Assembly: GCF_027947575.1 (NCBI RefSeq) | Contig: NZ_CP116256.1 | Location: forward strand, 5,022,001 to 5,086,000 | Reading direction: 5' to 3' | DNA length: 64,000 nt | Origin: Streptomyces rubrogriseus | Lineage (GTDB): Bacteria; Actinomycetota; Actinomycetes; Streptomycetales; Streptomycetaceae | Shown: in pieces, positions 52,817 through 61,830 of the stretch | How positions within the stretch are numbered: the stretch's first letter is position 1 | Layout of the letters: each line of letters begins with the position of its first letter | Program-made: the position numbers and the translations under genes | Notes under the pieces: generated by a model | What the model was told of the DNA's origin: nothing | Database searches by the model: none | What the model saw: the letters and a program-made list of their open reading frames with translations, nothing else

Positions 52817-54127
52817 TCAGACGCGGTAGCGGCGCAGCGCGGGCATCGCGACGGCCAGGGCCAGCATCACGGCCACGACGAGCAGCCCGCCGCCGGCCAC
52901 GGCCTCCCGGGCGCCAGCCGCGGAGCCCGCGCCGCCGTGCAGGACGTCGGCCAGCCGCGGGCCGCCCGCCACGACGACGGTGAACACGCCCTGCATGCGC
53001 CCGCGCATCTCGTCGGTGGCGGCGGACAGCAGGATCGCCCCGCGGAACACCATGGAGACCATGTCGGCGACACCGGCCACGACCAGGAAGGCGACCGCGA
53101 GCCACAGACTGCCGCTGAGCCCGAAGCCGGTGATGGCGGCCCCCCAGACGACGACCGCGCCGATCACCATCCAGCCGTGCCGGCGGGCCCGCGAGAAGGT
53201 GCCGGAGAACAGTCCGCCGGCCACCGCGCCGATGGGGATCGCCGCGAACAGCAGACCCAGCGCGAGCCCTTCGCCGTACGGGGCGTACGTCTCGGCGGCG
53301 AGCTGCGGGAACAGGGCGCGGGGCATGCCGAAGACCATGGCGACGATGTCGGCGAGGAAGGACAGCAGCAGCACCTTGTGCCGGGCGATGTAGCGGAAGC
53401 CGGCCACCACCTCGCGCACGCCCGCGCGCCGGACCGGCGTGCCCGCGAGCGGCGGCAGCGCGGGGAGCTTGTAGACCGCCCACACGGTGACGCACAGGGC
53501 CAGCGCGTCGATCAGGTACAGCTCGGGCAGTCCGATCACCGGGATCAGCACACCGGCGAGCAGCGGACCGACCACCTGCCCGGTCTGCATGACGGTCGAG
53601 CCGAGCGCGTTGGCGGCGGGCAGTTCGTCCTCGGGCACCAGGCGGGCGATGGAGGCGTTGCGGGCCGGGGCGTTGAGGCCCCAGAAGGCCTGTTGCAGCG
53701 CGAGCAGGAGCATCAGCGCGGCCACCGACGCCATGCCGGTGGCCGCCTGTATCCAGAAGAGCAGCGAGGTCACCGCGATGCCGGTGTTGGTGATCAGCAG
53801 CAGCTTGCGGCGGTCCACGGTGTCGGCCACCGCGCCGCCCCACAGGGCGAAGACGATGAGCGGCAGCAGCCCGGCGAGGCTCGCGGCGCCGACCCAGGCC
53901 GAGGAGCCGGTGATGTCGTAGATCTGCTTGGGCACGGCGACCGCGGTGAGCTGGCTGCCGACGGCCGTGACGACGGTCGAGGACCACAGTCTGCGGTAGG
54001 CCGGGCGGCGCAGGGGCCGAGTGTCCATGGCCCAGCGGCGCCATCCGCGCTGCCGCGTCCCGTCCGGCGCCGAGGCCTTCGCGTCCGGTTCGGTGCCGCT
54101 CTCGCTGCTGCTCTCGCTGGTGTCCAC
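52817..54127 (-). CDS. MFS exporter (EntS/MFS_3 type)
   Basis: About 436 residues with 10-12 predicted helices; opens with a hydrophilic Ser/Glu tail, then RPLRRPAYRRLWSSTVVTAVG, motif A WGGAVADTVDRRKLL and NAPARNASIARLVPEDELPAANAL, as in enterobactin-exporter-like MFS_3 proteins. Substrate is unknown. GTG 54127, with AGGAAG just upstream, is preferred; an ATG at 54151 is in frame. Confidence 0.9.
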   Translation of the reverse strand: MDTSESSSESGTEPDAKASAPDGTRQRGWRRWAMDTRPLRRPAYRRLWSSTVVTAVGSQLTAVAVPKQIYDITGSSAWVGAASLAGLLPLIVFALWGGAVADTVDRRKLLLITNTGIAVTSLLFWIQAATGMASVAALMLLLALQQAFWGLNAPARNASIARLVPEDELPAANALGSTVMQTGQVVGPLLAGVLIPVIGLPELYLIDALALCVTVWAVYKLPALPPLAGTPVRRAGVREVVAGFRYIARHKVLLLSFLADIVAMVFGMPRALFPQLAAETYAPYGEGLALGLLFAAIPIGAVAGGLFSGTFSRARRHGWMVIGAVVVWGAAITGFGLSGSLWLAVAFLVVAGVADMVSMVFRGAILLSAATDEMRGRMQGVFTVVVAGGPRLADVLHGGAGSAAGAREAVAGGGLLVVAVMLALAVAMPALRRYRV

Positions 54128-54224
54128 GCGCTTCCTACATGCTCGGTACATCTTTCGGTTGCGGGGATCACTATCGCAGCTTCGTTCGAGCCAGCCGGGA
54201 CGTATACGGCCGGATCCGGCCCGC

Positions 54225-54839
54225 TCAGGCCCCGGCGACGAGGGAGACGCCGAGGACGATCATCGTGGCGGCCACCAGTCCGTCGAGGACCCGCCAGGCC
54301 GCGGGCCGGGACAGGAAGCGGCCGAGGTAGCGGGCGCCGAAGCCGAGCGCGGCGAACCAGACCAGGCTGGCGGCGGCGGCTCCGAGGCCGAAGGTCCAGC
54401 GCAGCGGCCCCCGGTCGGCGGCGACGGAGCCCAGCAGGAACACGGTGTCGAGGTAGACGTGCGGGTTGAGCCAGGTCAGCGCCAGGCAGGTGAGCACGGC
54501 CCGGCGGCGCGAGCCCGCGGCGTCGCCGTCCGCCCGCAGCGCCCCGGACGGCCGGAACACCCGCCGGGCCGCCAGGGCTCCGTAGCAGAGCAGGAAGGCG
54601 CCGCCGATCCAGCCGACGGCGGTCAGCGCGCCCGGCCACGCCACCACCACGGCGCCGACCCCGCCGACGCCCAGGGCGATGAGCACGGCGTCGGACAGCG
54701 CGCAGATGCCGACCACGGCGAGCACCGCGTCACGGCGGACCCCCTGACGCAGGACGAAGGCGTTCTGGGCGCCGATGGCGACGATGAGCGAGAGGCCGGT
54801 ACCGAAACCGGCGGCGGCCGCCGTGAGGGCGTTGTTCAT
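54225..54839 (-). CDS. LysE/ArgO-family amino acid exporter
   Basis: A 204-residue, six-helix exporter: GTGLSLIVAIGAQNAFVLRQG near the start and LALTWLNPHVYLDTVFLLGS in the middle are the LysE signature. It would export excess lysine or arginine. It is divergent from a LysG/ArgP-like regulator, 77 bases away, with a clear inverted repeat between them. ATG 54839. Confidence 0.95.
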   Translation of the reverse strand: MNNALTAAAAGFGTGLSLIVAIGAQNAFVLRQGVRRDAVLAVVGICALSDAVLIALGVGGVGAVVVAWPGALTAVGWIGGAFLLCYGALAARRVFRPSGALRADGDAAGSRRRAVLTCLALTWLNPHVYLDTVFLLGSVAADRGPLRWTFGLGAAAASLVWFAALGFGARYLGRFLSRPAAWRVLDGLVAATMIVLGVSLVAGA

Positions 54840-54875
54840 GCCCTCGACGCTAAGCGGACGATCACCGGACGTACA

Positions 54876-54901
54876 GCTAAAGATTCTTACGTATCATTAG
54901 C
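54876..54901. promoter_or_regulatory. Candidate LysG operator between lysE-like and lysG-like genes
   Basis: GCTAAAGAT, eight bases, ATCATTAGC: an inverted repeat matching at eight of nine positions, in the only AT-rich stretch between the divergent genes. Size and position fit a LysR-type regulator binding site controlling the exporter. Confidence 0.7.
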
Positions 54902-54916
54902 CAGTGTGATGACGAC

Positions 54917-55819
54917 ATGACGCCGACCTTGGCGGATCTGCCGCTGGACCAGGTGCGCACCCTGCTGGCCGTCGTGGACGAGGGCACCTTCGACGCGGCC
55001 GCCGCCGCCCTGCACGTGACGCCGTCCGCGGTCAGCCAGCGGGTGAAGGCACTGGAGCAGCGCACCGGCCGGGTGCTGCTGCTGCGCACCAAGCCGGTGC
55101 GGGCGACCGACTCCGGAGCCGTGCTGGTGCGGCTGGCCCGCCAGGTGGCGCGGCTGGAGCGGGACGCCTCGGCCGAGCTGGGCCTGCGCGGGGAGGGCGA
55201 GCCGACCCGGGTGACGGTGGCGGTGAACGCCGACTCGCTGGCGACCTGGTTCCTGCCCGCCCTCACCCGCATCCCCCGGGAGCCCGCCCTCTGCTTCGAA
55301 CTGCGCCGGGAGGACGAGGGCCACACGGCGACGCTGCTGCGGGAGGGCGTGGTGATGGCCGCGGTGACGTCCTCGCCGGAACCGGTGCCGGGCTGCACGG
55401 TCCGGACGCTGGGCCGGATGCGCTATCTCCCCTGCGCCGCCCCCGAGTTCGCCGCCCGGCAGCTGGACGCGCCGCCACGGGAGGCCGTTGCCGACGCCCC
55501 GGTGGTGGTCTTCGACCGGCGGGACGACTTCCAGGACTCCTTCGCGCGCCGGCTCGGTCACGGTGGCGCGAGCGCCGCACGGCACTACGTGCCGACCTCG
55601 GAGGGCTTCGTCGAGGCGGTCGCCGCCGGGCTGGGCTGGGGCATGGTCCCGCAGCCGCAGGCCGACCCCCTGCTGCGCACCGGCCGGCTCGTCACCTTCG
55701 CACCGGACCTCGCGGTGGACGTCACGCTGTACTGGCAGCAGTGGAAGCTCGACTCCCCGGCGCTGGCCACGGTGGCGGACGCGGTGGTGAGGGCGGCCGC
55801 GGACGCGCTGAGCCGGTAG
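54917..55819 (+). CDS. LysR-family regulator, LysG/ArgP type
   Basis: A 300-residue LysR regulator. The N-terminal helix-turn-helix is QVRTLLAVVDEGTFDAAAAA and LHVTPSAVSQRVKALEQRTG, the version typical of ArgP/LysG (IciA). The effector domain (about 90-290) would bind lysine, arginine or histidine. It activates the divergent exporter gene in the Corynebacterium model. ATG 54917 chosen; there is little leader, so the mRNA could be nearly leaderless. Confidence 0.94.
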   Translation: MTPTLADLPLDQVRTLLAVVDEGTFDAAAAALHVTPSAVSQRVKALEQRTGRVLLLRTKPVRATDSGAVLVRLARQVARLERDASAELGLRGEGEPTRVTVAVNADSLATWFLPALTRIPREPALCFELRREDEGHTATLLREGVVMAAVTSSPEPVPGCTVRTLGRMRYLPCAAPEFAARQLDAPPREAVADAPVVVFDRRDDFQDSFARRLGHGGASAARHYVPTSEGFVEAVAAGLGWGMVPQPQADPLLRTGRLVTFAPDLAVDVTLYWQQWKLDSPALATVADAVVRAAADALSR

Positions 55820-55949
55820 GCGCACGGCGACGGACCCGGCAACTCACGAGCACCACACCGGTTTCGCCCCGCGGTCGACAGGTCACCCGCAACGGAGTAA
55901 GCCATGCCATGCACGAGGGCGCGAACGATACCGATCGCAGGTGACTTTG

Positions 55950-56201
55950 ATGGACAACTGGCGCGAGCACGCGGCATGCCGGACGGAGGACCCCGACCTC
56001 TTCTTCCCGATCGGCACCACCGGTCCGGCCGCTCTGCAGACGGAGCAGGCCAAGGCGGTCTGCCGGACCTGTCCGGTCCAGGAGCAGTGTCTGCGCTGGG
56101 CACTCGACACCGGGCAGACCCTCGGCGTCTGGGGCGGCACCAGCGAGCTGGAACGCCGGGCGCTCAAGCGGCGCGAGGCCGCGCGCCGGAGGTCCGGCTG
56201 A
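55950..56201 (+). CDS. WhiB-like iron-sulfur regulator (WblE/WhiB1 type)
   Basis: An 83-residue Wbl protein. The four [4Fe-4S] ligands are Cys10, Cys38, Cys41 and Cys47 (HAACRTEDPDLFFPIG; VCRTCPVQEQC), and the GVWGG turn is followed by a basic tail (RRALKRREAARRR). It binds RNA polymerase sigma region 4 and senses redox or NO. The pattern is closest to WblE/WhiB1. ATG 55950 follows AGGTG at six bases; an in-frame GTG at 55941 overlaps that site. Confidence 0.94.
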   Translation: MDNWREHAACRTEDPDLFFPIGTTGPAALQTEQAKAVCRTCPVQEQCLRWALDTGQTLGVWGGTSELERRALKRREAARRRSG

Positions 56202-56262
56202 CCCTCGCCGCCCGCGCCGGAGGTAGCCCGGCGCGGGGACCGTCGGCCGTGGGAGGACCGCC

Positions 56263-56616
56263 GTGAGCGTACGTGTGCGCCGGGTCTACGACCCGGCGGA
56301 GCCGGACGACGGCGTGCGCGTCCTCGTGGACCGGCTGTGGCCCCGGGGCGTGTCGAAGGACGCGGCGCGGGTGGACGAGTGGCCCAAGGGGCTCACCCCG
56401 TCGACCGAGCGGCGCCGCTGGTACCACGCGGGCGAGGGCTCGTACGAGGAGTTCGCGCGCCGGTACGAGGCGGAGCTGAGCGCCCCGGAGGCGAGCGAAC
56501 TCCTCGACCGGGTACGGGAGCTGGCCGGGTCGGGCGACGTGACGCTGCTGACCGCGGCCAGATCGCCCGGCGAGAGCCACGCCGCCGTGCTGCTCCGTCT
56601 CCTCGACGAGGTGTGA
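56263..56616 (+). CDS. DUF488-family protein
   Basis: A 117-residue protein: RRVYDPAEPDDGVRVLVDRL, then WPRGVSKDAARVDEWPKGLTPS, RRWYHAGEGSYEEFARRYEAEL, and VTLLTAARSPGESHA. These match the YeaO/DUF488 family, small proteins of unknown function. The usual Asn in the final motif is Ser-Pro (ARSPGESHA). GTG 56263 follows GAGGACC. It stands 61 bases after the Wbl gene. Confidence 0.9.
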   Translation: MSVRVRRVYDPAEPDDGVRVLVDRLWPRGVSKDAARVDEWPKGLTPSTERRRWYHAGEGSYEEFARRYEAELSAPEASELLDRVRELAGSGDVTLLTAARSPGESHAAVLLRLLDEV

Positions 56617-56650
56617 GCGGCGCGGACCGGGCGACCACCGGGTCCGCCGC

Positions 56651-58324
56651 TCAGGCGGTCTGCCGCGCCGCGGCCCGGCCCGCCGCCCGCCCGGAGAACA
56701 GGCAGCCGCCGAGGAAGGTGCCCTCCAGCGCGTTGTACCCGTGCACCCCTCCCCCGCCGAAGCCGGCCACCTCACCGGCCGCGTACAGGCCCTCGACCGG
56801 AGTGCCGTCCGCACCCAGGGCGCGGGAGTCGAGGTCGGTCTGGATGCCGCCGAGGGTCTTGCGGGTGAGGATGTGCAGCTTGACGCCGATCAGCGGGCCG
56901 GCCGCCGGGTCGAGGATGCGGTGCGGGGCGGCGACCCGGCCGAGGCGGTCGCCGATGTAGCGGCGGGCGTTGCGGATGCCCTGCACCTGGGCGTCCTTGG
57001 CGTACGGGTTGGCCATCTGCAAGTCGCGGGCCTCGATCTGGCGCCGGAGCGCGGCGGCGTCCAGGAGCGGCTTGTCCGTCAACCGGTTCATCTTCTCCAC
57101 CAGTTGCTCCAGGTTCGGCGCGGTGACGAAGTCCGCGCCGTGGCGCAGGAACGCGTCCACCGGACCCGGTGCTCCCTTGCCCAGCACGCGTTCGCGCAGG
57201 AAGCCGGCGCGGTCCTTGGCGGTGATGTCGGGGTTCTGCTCGGAGCCGGAGAGCGCGAACTCCTTCTCGACGATCTTCCGGGTGAGGACGAACCAGGAGT
57301 GGTCGTGTTCCGCGAGGCCCTCGGCCGTGCGCAGGTGGCGCAGGGTGCCCAGGGTGTCGTAACCGGGCAGGTACGGCTCCGGCAGCCGGCGGCCCAGCGC
57401 GTCGAACCACATCGAGGACGGTCCGGGCAGGATGCGGATGCCGTGGCCGGGCCAGATCGGGTCCCAGTTGCGCACGCCCTCGGTGTAGTGCCACATCCGG
57501 TCCCGGTTGACCAGGCGGGCGCCCGCCTCGGCGCTGATGCCGAGCATCCGTCCGTCGACGTAGGCGGGGACGCCGGTGACCATCTCGGCGGGCGGGGTGC
57601 CCAGGCGCTCGGGCCAGTGGCGACGGACGATGTCGTGGTCGGCGCCGATGCCGCCGGAGGTGACGACCACGGCCCGGGCGGTGAGCTCGAACTCTCCGGC
57701 CGCGTCGCGGTTGGAGGCGACGCCGCGCGGCGAGTCGTCCGGGGCGAGGACCGTGCCGCGCACCCCGCGCGCCGTGCCGTCCTCGACCACCAGGTGGTCG
57801 ACGCGGTGGCGGTGGTGGAAGGTGAGCAGTCCGTCCCGCGCGGCCTGCTTCGCGTACCGCACGAAGGGCTCGACGACCCCCGTGCCGGTGCCCCAGGCGA
57901 TGTGGAAGCGGGGTACGGAGTTGCCGTGGCCGCCCGCCCTCAGGTCGCCGCGCTCGGCCCAGCCGACGGTGGGCAGGAAGGTGATGCCGTGCCCGGCGAG
58001 CCAGGACCGCTTCTCCCCCGCCGCCCACTCGACGTACGCCCGCGCCCAGCGCACCGCCCAGGAGTCCTCGTCCTCGGTCCGGTCGAATCCGGCGCTGCCC
58101 TGCCAGTCGTTCCAGGCCAGGTCGAGGGAGTCCTTGACGCCGAGGCGGCGCTGTTCCGGGGAATCGACCAGGAAGAGGCCGCCGAAGGACCAGAAGGCCT
58201 GCCCGCCGAGGTTGGCCGCGTTCTCCTGGTCCACCAGCGCGACCCTCCGGCCCCGGCTGGTCAGCTCGTGGGCCGCGACCAGGCCCGCCAGACCCGCTCC
58301 GACCACGATGACGTCGGCATCCAT
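56651..58324 (-). CDS. FAD-binding dehydrogenase (KstD-like flavoprotein)
   Basis: A 557-residue flavoprotein. N-terminal Rossmann VIVVGAGLAGLVAAHEL, then GGQAFWSFGGLFLVDSPEQR, VVTSGGIGADHDIV, and C-terminal LYAAGEVAGFGGGGVHGYNA. Members annotated as FAD-binding dehydrogenases are related to 3-ketosteroid 1-dehydrogenase and fumarate reductase flavoproteins; substrate is unknown. ATG 58324 is 38 bases after a TetR gene on the same strand, so the repressor probably controls both. Confidence 0.92.
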   Translation of the reverse strand: MDADVIVVGAGLAGLVAAHELTSRGRRVALVDQENAANLGGQAFWSFGGLFLVDSPEQRRLGVKDSLDLAWNDWQGSAGFDRTEDEDSWAVRWARAYVEWAAGEKRSWLAGHGITFLPTVGWAERGDLRAGGHGNSVPRFHIAWGTGTGVVEPFVRYAKQAARDGLLTFHHRHRVDHLVVEDGTARGVRGTVLAPDDSPRGVASNRDAAGEFELTARAVVVTSGGIGADHDIVRRHWPERLGTPPAEMVTGVPAYVDGRMLGISAEAGARLVNRDRMWHYTEGVRNWDPIWPGHGIRILPGPSSMWFDALGRRLPEPYLPGYDTLGTLRHLRTAEGLAEHDHSWFVLTRKIVEKEFALSGSEQNPDITAKDRAGFLRERVLGKGAPGPVDAFLRHGADFVTAPNLEQLVEKMNRLTDKPLLDAAALRRQIEARDLQMANPYAKDAQVQGIRNARRYIGDRLGRVAAPHRILDPAAGPLIGVKLHILTRKTLGGIQTDLDSRALGADGTPVEGLYAAGEVAGFGGGGVHGYNALEGTFLGGCLFSGRAAGRAAARQTA

Positions 58325-58362
58325 GGCGACCGTCCCTTCCTGTTGTGTCGGTGACCCCGTGG

Positions 58363-58986
58363 TCAGTGACGCGTGCTGCCGTCGGTGAGCAGCGCGGTGA
58401 GCAGTTGTCCGAGCCAGATCCGGGCGTGTGCGACGTCCCGGTCGAGGAGCAGCTGGGTGGTGACCCCGTCGTACGCGGCGACCACGGCGTGCGCGGCGTG
58501 TTCCGCGTCACCCAGCACGGCGGGCAGGGCGGTGTGTCCGCGCGCCCGGGCGAGCCGGTCGGCGATCGCCCGCCTGAGCCGGGCCCGGTGTTCCAGCAGG
58601 GTCTGGGCGACGTCCGGGTCGCGGGCGGCGTGCACGAGGAAGTCCGTCTTCACCAGGAGCCAGTCCCGGTCCAGGAGCAGCACCTCGGTGACGCGCTCCA
58701 CGGCGGCCGGCACGTCCAGGTCGGGGCCGTCGGAGGCGAGGGCCGCGGACACCTGCTCGGCGATCTGGCCGGCCCGTTGCTCGTAGAGGGCGAAGAACAG
58801 CTCGTGGAGGCTGGCGAAGTTGGAGTAGAAGGCGCCGCGGCTGTACCCGGCGGCCTCGCAGACCTCCTCGATCGACACCCGCCCGAACCCCTTGACGGCG
58901 AACACCTCGAAGGCGGCGTCCAGGAGGTTGGCGCGGGTGCGCGCACGGCGTCTGGTCACCCGCCCGGTCGTCTCCCGCACCACCAT
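58363..58986 (-). CDS. TetR-family repressor
   Basis: A 207-residue regulator with an N-terminal helix-turn-helix (RANLLDAAFEVFAVKGFGRV, then GYSRGAFYSNFASLHELFFAL). It precedes the flavoprotein gene on the same strand and has clear repeated half-sites upstream (59018-59040). ATG 58986; GTG codons nearby give alternatives. Confidence 0.92.
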   Translation of the reverse strand: MVVRETTGRVTRRRARTRANLLDAAFEVFAVKGFGRVSIEEVCEAAGYSRGAFYSNFASLHELFFALYEQRAGQIAEQVSAALASDGPDLDVPAAVERVTEVLLLDRDWLLVKTDFLVHAARDPDVAQTLLEHRARLRRAIADRLARARGHTALPAVLGDAEHAAHAVVAAYDGVTTQLLLDRDVAHARIWLGQLLTALLTDGSTRH

Positions 58987-59017
58987 GCCCGGCCCCTTCG
59001 CTCCGTTCGATGCGCGA

Positions 59018-59040
59018 ATGTATCGGATACAGCCGTGTAT
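59018..59040. promoter_or_regulatory. Triple half-site operator upstream of the TetR gene
   Basis: TGTATC, one base, GATACA, four bases, TGTATC: three alternating perfect half-sites (59018-59023, 59025-59030, 59035-59040). They are flanked by an outer inverted pair TTCGAT (59005-59010) and ATCGAA (59038-59043). It lies 32 bases upstream of the repressor start, as expected for autoregulation, and 78 bases before alkB. Confidence 0.72.
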
Positions 59041-59117
59041 CGAAAGGGCGCGGGCGTGCCCTTTCCCCGTCGAGCGGTGAATAGAACACAGTTTCGAACA
59101 CGGAGTACGCTGGTCCC

Positions 59118-59747
59118 ATGACCACGCACCTCCAGGGCTCGCTCTTCGACCAGACCGACGAGGTCGGGCTCGGCTCCCTCGACGGGCTCCGCCGCACCCG
59201 CCTCGGCTCCGGTGCCTGGATCGACCTGCTCCCCGGGTGGCTGAGCGGCGCCGACGCGCTCTTCGAGCGGCTGGCCACCGGGGTCCCCTGGCGCGCCGAG
59301 CGGCGTGAGATGTACGAACGGGTCGTCGACGTGCCCCGGCTGCTGGCGTTCTACGGTGCGGCCGACCCGCTGCCGGACCCCCTGCTGACGGAGGCGCGCG
59401 ACGCCCTGTCGGCGCACTACGCCGAGGAGCTGGGCGAGCCGTTCACGACCGCGGGCCTGTGCCACTACCGCGACGGCCGGGACAGCGTCGCCTGGCACGG
59501 AGACCGGATCGGCCGCGGCGCGCGCCAGGACACGATGGTCGCCATCCTCTCGGTGGGCGCGCCCCGGGACCTGCTGCTGCGCCCGGTGGGCGGGGGCGGC
59601 GAGACCGTGCGCCGCCCGCTGGGCCACGGTGACCTGATCGTGATGGGCGGCTCCTGCCAGCGCACCTGGGAGCACTGCGTCCCCAAGAGCACCCGCGCCG
59701 CCGGGCCCCGCATCAGCGTCCAGTTCCGCCCGCACGGCGTGCGCTGA
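59118..59747 (+). CDS. AlkB-family 2OG-Fe(II) oxygenase (nucleic acid demethylase)
   Basis: A 209-residue oxidative demethylase. Iron ligands His127 and Asp129 (AWHGDR) and His186 (RTWEHCVPK), and the 2-oxoglutarate Arg in GPRISVQFR, are all present. It repairs 1-methyladenine and 3-methylcytosine in DNA or RNA. ATG 59118 has a TACGCT -10-like sequence only a few bases upstream, so the transcript is probably almost leaderless. Confidence 0.94.
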   Translation: MTTHLQGSLFDQTDEVGLGSLDGLRRTRLGSGAWIDLLPGWLSGADALFERLATGVPWRAERREMYERVVDVPRLLAFYGAADPLPDPLLTEARDALSAHYAEELGEPFTTAGLCHYRDGRDSVAWHGDRIGRGARQDTMVAILSVGAPRDLLLRPVGGGGETVRRPLGHGDLIVMGGSCQRTWEHCVPKSTRAAGPRISVQFRPHGVR

Positions 59748-59825
59748 GGGCCGGGCAACCGCCCGCGCCCGGTTTCTGGTTGGCTGTCCCGCGCGGGGGA
59801 CCACCGACCTGGAACGCGGGAGACC

Positions 59826-60572
59826 ATGAGCGCGGACGTACGGCAAGTGGCCGACGGCACCTACCTGGTGCACGGCGGCAACACCAACTGGGTCATCCTC
59901 ACCGACGGCGACGCGGTGACGCTCGTCGACACCGGATACCCCGGCGACCGCCGGGCGCTGCTCGAATCCCTGGCCGCCGTCGGGAGTTCGCCCGAGGCGG
60001 TGGCAGCGGTGCTGATCACCCACGCCCACAACGACCACCTGGGCTCGGCCGAGTACCTGCGGGCCACCCACGGCACCCCGGTCCTGCTGCACGAGGCCGA
60101 GGTGCCGCACGCCCGGCGCGACTACCTCCAGCAGGTGTCGGTCGGCACGGTGCTGCGCAACGCCTGGCGGCCCGGCGTACTGCCGTGGATGCGGCACGTG
60201 CTGCGCACCGGCGGCACCGAGCAGCACCCGGTGACCGCGCCCGCGGCCTTCCCGGCGGACGGCGCCCTCGACCTCCCGGGCCGGCCCGTGCCGGTGCACA
60301 CCCCCGGGCACACCGACGGACACTGCGTCTACCACCTGCCCGACGCCGGCGTGGTGATCTCCGGCGACGCGCTGGTGAGCGGCCACGCCATCTCCCGGAC
60401 CGAGGGACCGCAGCTGCTGCCCGACCTGTTCCACCACGACCGGGCGGGCGCGGTCGCCTCGCTCGACGTCGTCGCCGGTCTGGAGGGCGACGTGCTGCTG
60501 CCGGGCCACGGTCCGGTCCACCGGGGGCCGGTGAAGGACGCCGCGGACCTGGCCCGGGAACGGGCGTTCTAG
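59826..60572 (+). CDS. Metallo-beta-lactamase-fold hydrolase
   Basis: A 248-residue enzyme with the full metal-binding set: ITHAHNDHLG (HxHxDH), PGHTDGH, ISGDALV and LLPGHGPVH. Likely a lactonase, thioesterase or other hydrolase; the substrate is not clear. ATG 59826, 78 bases after alkB. Its TAG stop lies within the -10-like element of the next gene. Confidence 0.92.
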   Translation: MSADVRQVADGTYLVHGGNTNWVILTDGDAVTLVDTGYPGDRRALLESLAAVGSSPEAVAAVLITHAHNDHLGSAEYLRATHGTPVLLHEAEVPHARRDYLQQVSVGTVLRNAWRPGVLPWMRHVLRTGGTEQHPVTAPAAFPADGALDLPGRPVPVHTPGHTDGHCVYHLPDAGVVISGDALVSGHAISRTEGPQLLPDLFHHDRAGAVASLDVVAGLEGDVLLPGHGPVHRGPVKDAADLARERAF

Positions 60573-60575
60573 AGT
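60570..60575 (+). promoter_or_regulatory. TAGAGT -10 element overlapping a stop codon, leaderless start
   Basis: TAGAGT covers the TAG stop of the hydrolase gene (60570-60572) and lies six bases before the ATG at 60582. That distance would place the transcription start at or next to the ATG. No clear -35 is visible. Confidence 0.45.
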
Positions 60576-60581
60576 CGGGGC

Positions 60582-61814
60582 ATGGCCTTGCAGATCAGCG
60601 CCACCAATCCGGAGCATCCCGCGCTCCTGCTCGAACTGCCCTGGCAGCTGCCGCTGGAGCAGTGGCCCGAGGAGTACCTCGTGCCGCTGCCCCGCGGCAT
60701 CTCCCGGCACGTGGTCCGCTACGCGCGCGCCGGGGACGAGGTGATCGCCGTCAAGGAGCTGGCCGAGCGGCCCGCGCTGCGGGAGTACCAGCTGCTGCGC
60801 GACCTGGACCGGCTCGCCATCCCGGCGGTGGACGCGCTGGCCGTGGTCACCGGCCGCTCCGACGCCGCCGGTGAGGCGCTGGAACCGGTGCTGGTCACCC
60901 GGCACCTGGGCGGCTCGCTGCCGTACCGGTCGATGTTCGAGACGACGCTGCGCCCGGCGACCATGCACCGCCTGATGGACGCCCTCGCGGTGCTGCTGGT
61001 CCGGCTGCACCTGGCCGGGTTCGCGTGGGGGGACTGCTCGCTGTCCAACACGCTCTTCCGGCGCGACGCGGGCGCCTACGCCGCCTACCTGGTCGACGCC
61101 GAGACCGGCGACCTGCACCCGCGGCTCAGCGACGGGCAGCGCGACTACGACCTCGACCTCGCCCGGGTGAACATCAGCGGCGAACTGCTCGACCTGGAGG
61201 CCTCGGGGGCGCTGCACCCCTCCGTCGACCCGGTCGAGTTCGGCACCGAGATCTGCGCCCGCTACCGGAGCCTGTGGCAGGAGCTGACCCGTACCTCCGT
61301 GTATCCGGCGGGCAAGTACCACTACATCGAGCGCCGCATCCGGCGCCTGAACGACCTCGGCTTCGACGTCGCCGAGATGCAGATCGAGCACGCCTCCAAC
61401 GGCGACACGGTCACCTTCGTGCCCAAGGTCGTCGACGCCGGCCACCACCAGCGCCAGCTGCTGCGCCTGACCGGACTGGACGCCGAGGAGAACCAGGCCA
61501 GACGGCTGCTCAACGACCTGGAGAGCTGGATGGCCACCCAGGACGACTACGCCCCGGGCGACCCCCTCGGCGCCCGCCCGGAGGTCCTCGCCCACCGCTG
61601 GGTGCGCGAGGTCTTCCGGCCCACCGTGCGCGCCGTGCCGGTGGAGCTGCGCGGCGCGATGGACCCGGCGGAGATCTACCACGAGCTGCTGGAGCACCGC
61701 TGGTACCTCTCCGAGCGGGCCCAGCACGACATCGGCCTGGACACGGCCGTCGAGGACTACCTCGTCAACATCCTGCCCAGGGCCCGGGAGACCCTTCAGC
61801 CCACGGCCGACTGA
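60582..61814 (+). CDS. DUF4032 kinase-like protein
   Basis: A 410-residue protein. The N-terminal half looks like a protein-kinase-like fold (EVIAVKELAERPALREYQLL; FAWGDCSLSNTLFRRDAGAY; YLVDAETGD), and the C-terminal half is the DUF4032 domain (YHYIERRIRRLNDLGFDVAE). The catalytic-loop Asp is in WGDCSLSN and the metal-binding Asp in LVDAETG. Substrate is unknown; it may phosphorylate a small molecule or protein. No ribosome site; the start is probably leaderless. Confidence 0.88.
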   Translation: MALQISATNPEHPALLLELPWQLPLEQWPEEYLVPLPRGISRHVVRYARAGDEVIAVKELAERPALREYQLLRDLDRLAIPAVDALAVVTGRSDAAGEALEPVLVTRHLGGSLPYRSMFETTLRPATMHRLMDALAVLLVRLHLAGFAWGDCSLSNTLFRRDAGAYAAYLVDAETGDLHPRLSDGQRDYDLDLARVNISGELLDLEASGALHPSVDPVEFGTEICARYRSLWQELTRTSVYPAGKYHYIERRIRRLNDLGFDVAEMQIEHASNGDTVTFVPKVVDAGHHQRQLLRLTGLDAEENQARRLLNDLESWMATQDDYAPGDPLGARPEVLAHRWVREVFRPTVRAVPVELRGAMDPAEIYHELLEHRWYLSERAQHDIGLDTAVEDYLVNILPRARETLQPTAD

Positions 61815-61830
61815 GCGGCGCGGCGGCCGC

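Noticed and set aside
59084..59105. LexA-like sequence TCGAAC-N4-AGTACG before alkB
   Set aside because: Only the left half fits the actinobacterial SOS box (TCGAAC-N4-GTTCGA); the right half is too different to support SOS control.
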